DNA from: an uncultured Bacteroidia bacterium | GTDB taxonomy: Bacteria > Bacteroidota > Bacteroidia > Bacteroidales > UBA932 | Assembly (NCBI GenBank): GCA_902785825.1 | Contig: CACZZZ010000017.1 | Span: 84,875-148,874, forward strand | Reading direction: 5' to 3' | DNA length: 64,000 bases | Position numbers and translations under genes: made by a program | Notes under the pieces: model-generated | What the model was told of the DNA's origin: nothing | The model's input: the letters and a program-made list of their open reading frames with translations, nothing else | Databases searched by the model: none | Shown here: positions 15,276-23,716 of the stretch, in pieces | Layout: each line of letters starts with the position of its first letter | Position numbering within the stretch: position 1 is the first letter of the stretch

Positions 15276-16925
15276 ATGAAGAAAGCAATTAAGATTCTCG
15301 CCGCGGCGGCCATGGTGCTGTCCGCAGTCGCTTGCTCCTCAGCCAAGAAGATGGCTGAGCTGGCCGACAATGTGATTGTCACTTGCAACCCCGCCGTTCT
15401 TGAGGCCGTCGCAGGTAACATTGATCCCACAGTCTCCGTGACCTATCCTGCCAACTACTTCCATCCGAAGGCTATCCTCGAGGTCACCCCTGTCATCGTT
15501 TACGATGGTGGTGAGTGCAAGATGGATCCCCTCATGTATCAGGGCGAGAAGGTCAAGGACAACTACAAAGTTGTTCCCAAGGCTGGTAGCACTGTGACCG
15601 AGAAACTTCACTTCCCGTTCATCGAAGGAATGGAGAAGTCTCATCTCGAGCTTCGTGGTGTCGCCAAGTATAAGGGCAAATCCATCGCCCTTCCTACCAA
15701 GAAGGTCGCTGACGGTGTCAACACCACCTACCAGCTCGTGAAGGCTGGTGGTCTCGTTCCTCTTAAGGCTGACGGCTATCAGGCTATCCTCAAGCAGACC
15801 GCTGAGGGCCAGATCCTCTATAGGATCAACTCCGCCGATGTCCAGAGCAAGCAGCTCAAGGGTGAGTCCATCAAGAACTTCCAGAACGCTCTCGACGAGA
15901 TCGCCGCTAACGAGCGCAAGACTCTTGTCGGAACCGAGGTCGTCGCTTACGCTTCCCCTGACGGTGGTGAGAAGCTCAACCGCAAGCTCTCCGACAACCG
16001 TTCCAAGACCGCTGACAAGGCTTGGGATAAGGTCGTCAAGGGTAAGAGTGTCACCGATCCTGAGGTCAGGAGCATCGGTCAGGACTGGGAAGGCTTCCAG
16101 GAGCTTGTCCAGAATTCTGACATCCGCGACAAGGATCTCATCCTCCGCGTTCTTTCCATGTACAGCGATCCCGCCGTTCGTGAGAGCGAGATCAAGAACA
16201 TGTCTTCTGTCTATTCTGAGCTCAAGAACGACATCCTCCCTGAGCTTCGTCGCGCCCGCTTCATCGCCAACGTCGAGTTCAAGAACTACACCGCCGATGA
16301 GCTTCTTGAGATGATCAACAACAACAGCGATGTCCTCGATGAGCCCGCTCTCCTGCACGCCGCTACCCTCGTCAAGGATCTTGACAGCAAGGTCAAGCTC
16401 TACAACAAGGCTATCAGCAAGTATGACAGCGACGCCGCCAGGTTCAACCTCGGTACCGCTTATCTGAACGCCGGCGACCTCAAGAACGCCGCCAAGGCTT
16501 TCGCCAATGTCGAGACCAAGGACGCTGACCTTGACAACGCCCTCGGTGTCCTCGCCCTTCGCAACGGTGACTTCAAGAACGCCGCCAGCTACTTCAAGAA
16601 GGCCGGCAACGATGTCGCCAAGACCAACCAGGGTGTCATCGACATCCTCTCCGGCAACTATGACAAGGCTGTCCAGGATCTTAAGGACGCTAAGGGCTGC
16701 TGCCACAACACTGTCCTCGCTTACATCCTCACCAACCAGCTTGACAAGGCTAAGGCCGCCGCTCACTGTGGCGATCCTAAGGTGACCTACCTGAAGGCCA
16801 TCATCGCTGCTCGCCAGGGCAACGCCGCTGAGGCTAAGACTCTCCTCGACGAGGTCGCCAAGGCTGACAAGGCTCTTGCCGAGAGGGCTAAGAACGATGT
16901 CGAGTTCGCTCAGATCTACAAGTAG
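15276..16925 (+). CDS. Abundant TPR/OmpA-like envelope lipoprotein
   Basis: 549 residues with lipobox SAVACSS. The middle holds a segment VVAYASPDGGEKLNRKLSDNRSK split here as VVAYASPDGG and LNRKLSDNRS; this resembles the OmpA-like motif in Bacteroidales envelope proteins. The C-terminal third has TPR-like repeats (SDAARFNLGTAYLNAGDLK, NALGVLALRNGDFKNAA). Codon use is strikingly restricted (AAG, GCC/GCT, CTC, GTC, AAC), unlike its neighbours, which points to very high expression. A good promoter and a near-perfect terminator bracket it as a single-gene unit. Probably a major envelope protein; its precise role is unknown. Confidence 0.75.
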   Translation: MKKAIKILAAAAMVLSAVACSSAKKMAELADNVIVTCNPAVLEAVAGNIDPTVSVTYPANYFHPKAILEVTPVIVYDGGECKMDPLMYQGEKVKDNYKVVPKAGSTVTEKLHFPFIEGMEKSHLELRGVAKYKGKSIALPTKKVADGVNTTYQLVKAGGLVPLKADGYQAILKQTAEGQILYRINSADVQSKQLKGESIKNFQNALDEIAANERKTLVGTEVVAYASPDGGEKLNRKLSDNRSKTADKAWDKVVKGKSVTDPEVRSIGQDWEGFQELVQNSDIRDKDLILRVLSMYSDPAVRESEIKNMSSVYSELKNDILPELRRARFIANVEFKNYTADELLEMINNNSDVLDEPALLHAATLVKDLDSKVKLYNKAISKYDSDAARFNLGTAYLNAGDLKNAAKAFANVETKDADLDNALGVLALRNGDFKNAASYFKKAGNDVAKTNQGVIDILSGNYDKAVQDLKDAKGCCHNTVLAYILTNQLDKAKAAAHCGDPKVTYLKAIIAARQGNAAEAKTLLDEVAKADKALAERAKNDVEFAQIYK

Positions 16926-16949
16926 TCTAAAGAACTTGATGCTGATTAA

Positions 16950-16984
16950 AATCTTCCGGACACCGGTCCGGAAGATTTTTTTTG
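16950..16984 (+). terminator. Intrinsic terminator
   Basis: 12-bp perfect arms AATCTTCCGGAC (16950-16961) and GTCCGGAAGATT (16966-16977) with a 4-nt loop, followed by a run of T's. Confidence 0.92.
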
Positions 16985-16986
16985 CT

Positions 16987-16994
16987 TATATTTG
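16987..16994 (+). promoter_or_regulatory. Putative -7 element
   Basis: TATATTTG 36 nt before the next start codon fits the Bacteroidota -7 box. The matching -33 position falls inside the preceding terminator stem and has no clear TTG, so this is a partial call. Confidence 0.4.
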
Positions 16995-17029
16995 GAGTTA
17001 AGAACTGATATCACTAAAACCTTATTCAA

Positions 17030-17797
17030 ATGAGACGAACGATTATAACTATCCTGTCATTGGCACTTGCTTTCTCAGCCGCGGCGCAAGAGAAGACTTA
17101 TCCGGAGCCGGAGAAGATGAGTCCGGGTATGACGGAATTCTGGACTCCTCAACCCAAGGTCGTGACTCCTGGGGACATCCTCACCAATTCAGCCCCTTCT
17201 GACGCTATTGTGCTGTTTGACGGGAGGAATCTTGACGCATGGGTGTCCGCCAATGGTGGTGCGGCCAAATGGAAGGTCCATGATGGTGTGTTCACTGTCG
17301 ACAAGAAGACTGGAGATATCTTGACTAAGGAGAGTTTCGGAAGTTTCCAGCTCCATCTCGAGTGGTGCATTCCCGAGAATATCACAGGATCCAGCCAAGC
17401 CAGAGGCAACAGCGGTGTCTATCTCCAAGACAAGTATGAGATCCAGATTCTGGACTGCTACCAGAACGAGACTTATGCCAATGGCCAGACCGGCAGCGTT
17501 TACAAACAGGTGATTCCCCTCGCAAACGCCATGCGCAAGCCCGGAGAGTGGAATGTTTATGACATCATCTATAGCGCCCCCGTATTCAATGAGGATGGCA
17601 CCTATAAAGTGGCACCTCAAGTGACTGTCATCCAGAATGGTATCGTGCTGCTGAACAATTTCACCATCAGAGGTACCACAGAGTACATAGGCCACCCGAG
17701 GGTTGTCCCCCATGGCGACGGTCCGATCCGCCTTCAGTCCCATGGCGACAAGAGCGAACCAATAAGCTTCAGAAATATCTGGCTTAGAAAGATGTAG
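17030..17797 (+). CDS. DUF1080 / 3-keto-disaccharide hydrolase family protein
   Basis: A 255-residue secreted concanavalin-like beta-sandwich protein (PF06439). Signal peptide: IITILSLALAFSAAAQ. Family motifs include VLFDGRNLDAWVS near residue 62-75, the central QLHLEWCIPENITGSSQARGNSG cut here to QLHLEW and GNSGVYLQDKYEIQILD, and the C-terminal GPIRLQSHGDK with ISFRNIWLRKM. Characterised relatives hydrolyse 3-keto-glycosides, so a sugar-degradation role is likely. It is a single gene convergent with the phosphatase. Confidence 0.85.
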   Translation: MRRTIITILSLALAFSAAAQEKTYPEPEKMSPGMTEFWTPQPKVVTPGDILTNSAPSDAIVLFDGRNLDAWVSANGGAAKWKVHDGVFTVDKKTGDILTKESFGSFQLHLEWCIPENITGSSQARGNSGVYLQDKYEIQILDCYQNETYANGQTGSVYKQVIPLANAMRKPGEWNVYDIIYSAPVFNEDGTYKVAPQVTVIQNGIVLLNNFTIRGTTEYIGHPRVVPHGDGPIRLQSHGDKSEPISFRNIWLRKM

Positions 17798-17817
17798 CCT
17801 GATGTCTTTGATGAGCG

Positions 17818-19116
17818 CTATTGGCGTTCAATTCTGGGATGGGCCTTCATCATTGATGAGGCCCATTCTTTGAATTCGCCCCATTTGTAATATGGCCCTG
17901 AAACAGGCTGGAGCTGTGGTAGTGTGGCCTCGCCGCCATTTCTCAAGAGTTTGAACAGAATATCCGGATTCTTTTTAGAGCGATAGAACACGAACTGGAT
18001 GTTGGCCCCCTTCGGTGTGTCATAGTTTTGGAACCAATACTTGACATCTTCTGTTTTCTCAGGCTCGAAACCACAGCCATTGATATTCAGAAGGGGACAG
18101 ATGGCGTTAACGACAGTGTCGTGGCCAAAACGGAAATGTCCCTTATATACTCCAGTTGCGATAGCCTCATCTGCCATTGTTATGATATCTCTCAATAGGG
18201 GAATCATGCGGTAACGGTTCCTGGAATGGCCCACATAGACAGAATAGTTCTCTATTTCCCACATCGTGAGGAGTTGATCTTTACTGAATATGTCCTCAAG
18301 CCAGTTCCCGTCGGAATAGTTGTGATACCCGGCCCAAAGGTTGAAGAGTTCATGGACAAATTCCCTCCGGCCTCCTATTTCCTCGAGGAACCCCCTGTCT
18401 GTGAACAGTTTCCCTAGTATGGAATCATAGTCTGTAAGACGGTCTTGCATGTCGGTCACACTCTCCGGGACGATAATGCTTCCCTCGTAGTATTCCGCGA
18501 TTTCTTTTGGGGCCCCTCCGGGATTCGTCACGTTCAGGTTGGTGTGGAGAGAATTCATTTCGATGTTCAGTTTAGGAGCGCATTTCTGGAGGCTGACGGT
18601 GAAAGCGTTCATGCTGACTATGGCCCTTTGGGAGGTCGAGGCCATAGCCATAACATCTCCACCATCTTTGAACACCTCAGGGAAATCCTGGCACATTTTT
18701 CTTGCTATTTCCATGTGCTGCTCCATTCCGAGTTCTGAGAGGTCCCCTGTGTTGAGAAGAGGTTTCAGGTAGAATGCGTTGAAGTCATCATACAACCTTT
18801 GCCCCCTTGGAGTGAGAGATCCTGAGTCAGAGGCGGCGTCAAGCACTTTTTTTAGAAGTGTATAAGTGTTTGAGTTCCATGCGTAACGGGAGCCGTGGCG
18901 ACCATAATGGGAAATATAGAAAGGGGAGTAGCCCTTAGGGGCTGGAGTCAGAGCTGCCGCATCGTAACGGTACGGACCCTCACACCCAGCCATCTTGTCC
19001 CGGCTGGATGCCACGATATCCAGCACATCGTAGGTCTGGGCTCTTAAAGTGAATGAAATGCTAAGAAGCGTGAAGACGCCTAAGGCGGCTGTGATAAGTC
19101 TAAATGTGTGTCTCAT
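17818..19116 (-). CDS. Secreted histidine-type phosphatase (acid phosphatase/phytase-like)
   Basis: 432 residues of histidine phosphatase clade 2. After a signal peptide (ITAALGVFTLLSISFTLRAQ) the catalytic motif ISHYGRHGSRYAW gives the nucleophile His in RHGSR. The C-terminal proton-donor motif is FGHDTVVNAI. Bacteroidales relatives include multiple-inositol-polyphosphate phosphatases, which often carry HAE rather than HD, so a general phosphomonoesterase is equally possible. It is divergent from the glycerophosphodiesterase gene, which suggests a phosphate-scavenging theme. Confidence 0.82.
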   Translation of the reverse strand: MRHTFRLITAALGVFTLLSISFTLRAQTYDVLDIVASSRDKMAGCEGPYRYDAAALTPAPKGYSPFYISHYGRHGSRYAWNSNTYTLLKKVLDAASDSGSLTPRGQRLYDDFNAFYLKPLLNTGDLSELGMEQHMEIARKMCQDFPEVFKDGGDVMAMASTSQRAIVSMNAFTVSLQKCAPKLNIEMNSLHTNLNVTNPGGAPKEIAEYYEGSIIVPESVTDMQDRLTDYDSILGKLFTDRGFLEEIGGRREFVHELFNLWAGYHNYSDGNWLEDIFSKDQLLTMWEIENYSVYVGHSRNRYRMIPLLRDIITMADEAIATGVYKGHFRFGHDTVVNAICPLLNINGCGFEPEKTEDVKYWFQNYDTPKGANIQFVFYRSKKNPDILFKLLRNGGEATLPQLQPVSGPYYKWGEFKEWASSMMKAHPRIERQ

Positions 19117-19149
19117 AACCCAAAGATAACAATAATCCCACGCATTGCT

Positions 19150-19157
19150 TATATTTG
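19150..19157 (+). promoter_or_regulatory. Putative -7 element
   Basis: TATATTTG 37 nt before the glycerophosphodiesterase start matches TAnnTTTG. No clear -33 TTG is at the right distance, so it is a partial promoter call. Confidence 0.45.
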
Positions 19158-19193
19158 CATGGCCACTTTTATAATTGAATCATCTTTTCAGGC

Positions 19194-20018
19194 ATGAAAA
19201 AATATTTATCCACTCTGATCTGGGCCTTGATGGCAGTATCAGCTTTCGCCCAGGAACAACAAGTACGGTTCTTCTCCCATAGAGGAGGAAGGATGGAATT
19301 TGACGAGAACACCATTCCTGCCTTTGAATCCAGCTATAAAGCCGGTTACAGGGGCTATGAGACCGATATCAGGATGACTGCCGACGGGAAACTGGTCATC
19401 CTGCATGACTCGAACCTGAAACGCACGACCGACACTGAAGGTGTTGTGGAAGAGATGACTGAAGCCCAGATCCGCAAGGCCAGGACCAAGAAGGGGAATA
19501 AGGTCATGTTCCTAGACGAGCTCATGGATTGGCTGGACTCCAAAGGGGATGTGACTTATGTGGAATTCGAGCTTAAGACGTCTCCTGTCGACCTTTATCC
19601 CGAGGAAAGGCTCCGGGAGTATTGCGACAAACTATATGATAGAGTCATGCGAAACAAACCCTCAGGGGCGACTTATCTGTTCACTTCAGGGGACTACCGC
19701 GGACTGCGCTATCTACAGCAGAAATATCCGGGAGTCCAAATGCTATTAATCACAGGGAAACCCTGCAATGATGAGACTATCGCATTATGCAAAGCGATGG
19801 GGATAGATCGTCTCGGGGCCACAATGGACGGCACATCCAGAGCGGCGGTCAAAAAGGCACACGAACAGGGTTTGATAGTCAGCCTCTGGCCGGGACAAAG
19901 CGTCGCTGACGCTATGCTGGGAATCTATCTGGGAGCCGATTTTTTATGCACCGACATCCCGGTTGAGGTAAAGGAATACATGACGGCAAAGGCTCCTTGG
20001 GTCAAGGCGATGTATTAA
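19194..20018 (+). CDS. Glycerophosphodiester phosphodiesterase
   Basis: A 274-residue exported GDPD-family enzyme that hydrolyses glycerophosphodiesters to glycerol-3-phosphate and an alcohol. Signal peptide: MKKYLSTLIWALMAVSAFAQ. The catalytic signature runs FFSHRGGRMEFDENTIPAF, then GYETDIRMTADGKLVILHD with the second His. The C-terminal barrel strand LIVSLWPGQSVADA and FLCTDIPVEV are also typical. The pnuC-like gene follows after 10 nt and is probably cotranscribed. Confidence 0.92.
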   Translation: MKKYLSTLIWALMAVSAFAQEQQVRFFSHRGGRMEFDENTIPAFESSYKAGYRGYETDIRMTADGKLVILHDSNLKRTTDTEGVVEEMTEAQIRKARTKKGNKVMFLDELMDWLDSKGDVTYVEFELKTSPVDLYPEERLREYCDKLYDRVMRNKPSGATYLFTSGDYRGLRYLQQKYPGVQMLLITGKPCNDETIALCKAMGIDRLGATMDGTSRAAVKKAHEQGLIVSLWPGQSVADAMLGIYLGADFLCTDIPVEVKEYMTAKAPWVKAMY

Positions 20019-20028
20019 TCAGTTTGAT

Positions 20029-20817
20029 ATGACACCTATTGCGGAAAAAAGATTCAACCTGGCGTTCAATATATTCCTGGTCACGGGAATGATTGTCGCA
20101 GTCACGATCACGACCATATTCAAACTCCAGCAACCCGGAGTCAAGACGTTCATGCTGCTTTTGGCGGCATTTGGGTCAGTGATGGGAGTCATCAATACTG
20201 TTCTTTCAGCGAATGGCCATCTGCTGACATTCCTGTTTGGCTTCCTGGACGTCTTGGCCGCGACTGTGGTCCTTTACGATAATGGGATAATGGGCAATTT
20301 CGCCCTGCATGCTTTCTATTTCCTGCCCATGCAGTTCATCGGATTCTGGCAGTGGAGAAAGAGGGGTGCCAGGATGGGTGGAGAGAATGAGGAGGAAACG
20401 AAGGTCCGGGCCAGGAAACTTACCGGGAAGCAGTGGATGTGGCTTGTCGGGGGGATCACCGTGGGAATCGCCGCCCTTTACGGAATCTTGTACACTGTCG
20501 ATGCCGCCAAGCTTTCTGCCGGCAAGATCGACTCGTTCAACAAGTCCAAGGTGCTGCTTGACGCTGTTGTGATGACCCTGAATATCGCTGGGCAGATCCT
20601 TCTTAGTTTCGCGTTTATGGAGCAGTGGTACATCTGGATCCTTGTGAATATCTCCTCAATCTCGCTTTGGACGGTCGCTCTCCTAAGCGGGACAGGATCA
20701 GGGAATGCCGGAGTGATGCTCATCAAATACGTGTTCTATCTGATGAACTCCTTGAATGGTCTGAGGATTTGGCTTAACCTTTGCAAAGAACCTGCTTCCG
20801 GAACCCCGTTATCGTAG
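20029..20817 (+). CDS. pnuC: PnuC-like nicotinamide mononucleotide/riboside transporter
   Basis: 262 residues with seven or so hydrophobic segments. Family features include NGHLLTFLFGFLDVLAATVVLYDNG near the middle (cited in part: LTFLFGFLDV), FYFLPMQFIGFWQWRKR with the conserved Trp residues, and the C-terminal WYIWILVNISSISLW and YVFYLMNSLNGLRIW. PnuC proteins move nicotinamide riboside or related vitamins by facilitated diffusion. Substrate subtype (PnuC, PnuT, PnuX) is not certain. No TPP or NAD riboswitch is visible upstream, because the gene follows the phosphodiesterase directly. Confidence 0.75.
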   Translation: MTPIAEKRFNLAFNIFLVTGMIVAVTITTIFKLQQPGVKTFMLLLAAFGSVMGVINTVLSANGHLLTFLFGFLDVLAATVVLYDNGIMGNFALHAFYFLPMQFIGFWQWRKRGARMGGENEEETKVRARKLTGKQWMWLVGGITVGIAALYGILYTVDAAKLSAGKIDSFNKSKVLLDAVVMTLNIAGQILLSFAFMEQWYIWILVNISSISLWTVALLSGTGSGNAGVMLIKYVFYLMNSLNGLRIWLNLCKEPASGTPLS

Positions 20818-20820
20818 GAT

Positions 20821-20851
20821 TTGGATAATTGATGTTTTTTTATTTACTTTG
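20821..20851 (+). promoter_or_regulatory. Putative acpP promoter
   Basis: TTGG (20821-20824), a 19-nt AT-rich spacer, then TTACTTTG (20844-20851), one base off TAnnTTTG, 53 nt before the acyl-carrier-protein start. Confidence 0.45.
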
Positions 20852-20904
20852 CGGAGTTATTGTGTAATATTGGATAGAATTTAAACTATTTAATTTTTAT
20901 AACC

Positions 20905-21162
20905 ATGACTGAAGAAGAGATTGTAAAACAAGTCAAAGCGATCATCGTTGACAAACTCGGCGTCGAGGAGTCTGAAGTGACTGAGACCGCCAATTTCACA
21001 AATGATCTGGGAGCTGATTCTCTCGACACTGTCGAGCTTCTTATGGAGTTCGAGAGGGTTTTCGGAATCAAGATTCCTGATGAGGAGACCAGCACTATCG
21101 CTACCGTCAAGGACGCTATCGATAAGGTTAAGGAGAAGATCGCAGGCAAAGAGGAGGCTTAA
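20905..21162 (+). CDS. acpP: Acyl carrier protein
   Basis: An 85-residue, acidic four-helix carrier for fatty-acid synthesis. The phosphopantetheine attachment serine is in [15 protein letters not shown]. Helix 3 ([16 protein letters not shown]) is canonical. It is a single gene here, not linked to fabF as in many bacteria. A terminator follows. Confidence 0.95.
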   Translation: MTEEEIVKQVKAIIVDKLGVEESEVTETANFTNDLGADSLDTVELLMEFERVFGIKIPDEETSTIATVKDAIDKVKEKIAGKEEA

Positions 21163-21187
21163 TTCTCGCGCTTGACTTTAACTAAAG

Positions 21188-21211
21188 GCCCCGACTCGAA
21201 TGAGCCGGGGC
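21188..21211. terminator. Bidirectional terminator between acpP and the DUF4270 gene
   Basis: Arms GCCCCGACTC and GAGCCGGGGC (one mismatch) with a GAAT-type loop and CTTTATATTT after it on the plus strand. It lies between convergent genes. Confidence 0.75.
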
Positions 21212-21233
21212 TTTATATTTCTTCTTGGTTATT

Positions 21234-22868
21234 CTATTTCTCTCTGGGGACAGCGTAAGTCACTTTGAGCTTCGGAGTGGCGCCATCCTTGGCTGCGGGA
21301 CCACGGAGCGCGCATTTGTAGAAACGGTCCTTGTCCAATTCCAGACTTGTGGAAGTGGTTGTCGCTGAGGCGGCGGCATATTGGGCCATCATCATGTAGT
21401 TGTAGTAGTTGTTGTAGCCGTAGCCATATCCGCCATAACCATATCCGCCGTAGCCGCCATAATAACCTCCACCGTATCCGCCGCCGTAGAGCTGGTTGGC
21501 GTACGAGGCATAAGCGATCTGCTGGTAATACTGCGCCATCTCATTCGCCTCGGAGTTGGTCGTGGTCGTGGTCTCAACGTGCATGATCAACATCCAGATA
21601 TCATAATCCGAGATGTCCTCCTTGTCTTTTTGCCTGATGATCTGCTGGACGTGGTGGGTAATGTCCGGAGCATAGACGCAAAGCGAGCGGTTGATGTCAC
21701 CCTCATTCTCGTCAGAAGCGCTGGCATCCGTCAGACCGGCGAACACCACAGAGGTGTCAGTGGAAATCTTGATTGTCGGGCTCAGGACATCCGGGTAGAG
21801 ATACATTGACTGATAGTCCTCCGGGAAGTCGAAGGGCAACACGATGGTGGCCTTGCTGATCAGAGCCGTCGCCGGATCAAGTCCCTTTGACGAGATGTCA
21901 TTCAGAACCAGGCGGCGGATCTCCTCAGCTGAGATCACGGGCTTGAGCCCGCTGCCTCCCTCGACGTACATGATGTCTTCAACCTTTCCGGCGAGATTGC
22001 CGGACTCGTGGTAATCCACATTGAAGACATATTGCTCAGGAAGGATATTGTTGATTATGTCGTTGTTGAGATCCTGGAACTCCAGCGGGCTGAAATAGAA
22101 CATCAGGCTGGTGTCCCTTCTCTCACCGTTGTAGATGCCGCTGTAGTACATGACGGCATAGTTGTCAGTCCTTGTGGGGTAGCTGGTGCCGGAACTGGAC
22201 GTTTTCTCCAAAATGTTCATCTTGAACATATTGAACCTTCCGCCATTTCCTGAAGGATCATTCGTGGTGATGTATATTCCAGGGAATTTGGAGGAGTACT
22301 TGTCGTAGTCTCCCATGTCTTCTTGGGTGATATTCAAGTACTTCTGGCCAAACTCAGAAGTGAATTCGAAAGTCAGGGAATCTATGCCGTTGACTACCGG
22401 AACGCCCTTGGTGACCCTTTTTGACCCATGCTTTACCTCTGTGTTGGAATAGTACTTGGCTGGATCCAAAGGCTCGGTCATCTCGTACACGTAAACATTC
22501 TGGAGTATGTTCGACTGGCTGGGATCGGCGACAGATACACTGTCAATCCCGGCCTGGAACTTGAACCTCTGGAATATAGGGCTGCCTCCGAAGTCCACGG
22601 TATCGACTACGGGGACGAGGATGAGGGCGCACCCTCTGCGGAACAATCCGAAAGTCTCGTCACGAATCGCGCCGAAATTGATCCTTCTGGAGGAGTAGGC
22701 AGACAGGCTGTCCGCGGATTTCATCCAGATGTCGTTGAGGTCGAACTCGGCCGAGTGGAAATCATATTTCATGTTGGTGGCGATCAGCTCACCACCAAGT
22801 TTCTCATCTACGTTCACGCAAGACATCAGGGCCGCCAAGAGGGCGATTGCCGCTAGAATCTTCTTCAT
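21234..22868 (-). CDS. DUF4270 family lipoprotein with Gly-Tyr-rich insertion
   Basis: 544 residues with lipobox LMSCVNV. The N-terminal part matches the DUF4270 pattern (FDLNDIWMKSADSLSAYSSR, RRGCALILVP, GIDSLTFEFTSEFG); I know such genes as neighbours of the glycogen-synthase-like gene in Bacteroidales, as here with no intergenic base between stop and start. Odd feature: around residues 460-490 a Gly/Tyr tract (YGGGYGGGYYGGYGGYGYG and so on) is inserted before the C-terminal strands. It is the last gene of the long minus-strand run. Function unknown; an outer-membrane role is likely. Confidence 0.8.
   Translation of the reverse strand: MKKILAAIALLAALMSCVNVDEKLGGELIATNMKYDFHSAEFDLNDIWMKSADSLSAYSSRRINFGAIRDETFGLFRRGCALILVPVVDTVDFGGSPIFQRFKFQAGIDSVSVADPSQSNILQNVYVYEMTEPLDPAKYYSNTEVKHGSKRVTKGVPVVNGIDSLTFEFTSEFGQKYLNITQEDMGDYDKYSSKFPGIYITTNDPSGNGGRFNMFKMNILEKTSSSGTSYPTRTDNYAVMYYSGIYNGERRDTSLMFYFSPLEFQDLNNDIINNILPEQYVFNVDYHESGNLAGKVEDIMYVEGGSGLKPVISAEEIRRLVLNDISSKGLDPATALISKATIVLPFDFPEDYQSMYLYPDVLSPTIKISTDTSVVFAGLTDASASDENEGDINRSLCVYAPDITHHVQQIIRQKDKEDISDYDIWMLIMHVETTTTTNSEANEMAQYYQQIAYASYANQLYGGGYGGGYYGGYGGYGYGGYGYGYNNYYNYMMMAQYAAASATTTSTSLELDKDRFYKCALRGPAAKDGATPKLKVTYAVPREK
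21405..21490 (-). repeat. Gly-Tyr codon repeat in the DUF4270 gene
   Basis: Imperfect trinucleotide-pair repeats of GGN TAY codons (read as CCATATCCGCC-type units on the plus strand). They encode about 28 residues made almost only of Gly and Tyr. Confidence 0.8.
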
Positions 22869-23693
22869 TTACTGCTGCAGCTGTTGATAAAACTTGTCGT
22901 ATTCGTCGATGTAGCGGCCGTCCTCGATTGACTTTCCGTCGAATGGAAGGGTCGGGATCTTCAGTCCCTCGCAGAACTTGACCAGTCCCTCATCCACATC
23001 GGGGGCGCCGAAAATGACACCGTCTGAATACAAGGCAGCCATTTCCGCAAGATTTATGCCAGTGGGGGTCTCCAGAAGGGACACGTCCGAGGGCTTGATG
23101 CCTCCGAACGGGACGGTGTCCTTAAAGGTCTTGGAGAAACTCTCGGACGGGATCTCGTTGTAAAGCGAGGTTACGACTTTGCTTCCGGCGAAGATGGGAT
23201 CCCCGTAATAGACTTTTTTGAGGAAAAGAGGCACCAGGTGTGAGATCCATCCTTGGCAGTGGATGACATCCGGGGCCCAGCGAAGTTTCTTTACTGTCTC
23301 GAGAACTCCGCGGGCAAAGAAAATCGCCCTTTGTCCATTGTCCTCGAAAAACTTGCCCTCCTGGTCGAATGTGATTTGCTTGCGACGGAAATAATCGTCG
23401 TTGTCGATGAAATAGACCTGGATCCTCGCGGCCGCGATGGAAGCGACTTTGATGACAAGCGTCCTATCGACATCCCCGATGATTATGTTCATGCCGGAGA
23501 GCCTGATAACCTCGTGCAACTGGTTCTTTCTCTCGTTGATACACCCGTAGCGGGGCATGAAAGCCCTGATCTGTTTTTTCCTCTCCTGGATGCCCTGCGG
23601 CAAGTAACGCCCGATCTTGGCGATCGGACTTTCGGGGAGGAACGGCATGATCTCCGAATTGACGAACAAGACTTTGTTGACGGGATTTCCCAT
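22869..23693 (-). CDS. Glycogen/starch synthase N-domain-like protein (GT5-like)
   Basis: 274 residues matching only the N-terminal Rossmann half of glycogen synthase (PF08323): KVLFVNSEIMPFLPESPIA, then FMPRYGCINERKNQLHEV, FFARGVLETVKKLRWAPDVIHCQGW (core DVIHCQGW) and KVVTSLYNEIP. The C-terminal nucleotide-binding half is absent, and Bacteroidota keep such a half-length protein beside DUF4270. The ADP-glucose site motif KxGGL is not seen (SPIAKIGRYLP instead), so glycosyl transfer is doubtful. It lies 23 nt after the nucleotidyltransferase gene. Confidence 0.75.
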   Translation of the reverse strand: MGNPVNKVLFVNSEIMPFLPESPIAKIGRYLPQGIQERKKQIRAFMPRYGCINERKNQLHEVIRLSGMNIIIGDVDRTLVIKVASIAAARIQVYFIDNDDYFRRKQITFDQEGKFFEDNGQRAIFFARGVLETVKKLRWAPDVIHCQGWISHLVPLFLKKVYYGDPIFAGSKVVTSLYNEIPSESFSKTFKDTVPFGGIKPSDVSLLETPTGINLAEMAALYSDGVIFGAPDVDEGLVKFCEGLKIPTLPFDGKSIEDGRYIDEYDKFYQQLQQ

Positions 23694-23716
23694 ATTACTA
23701 ACTTTGAATTACAAAG

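Noticed and set aside
15339..16766. A 475-codon open frame on the minus strand
   Set aside because: It mirrors the codon-biased lipoprotein gene; its Val/Leu/Asp-rich composition is what the antisense of such codons gives.
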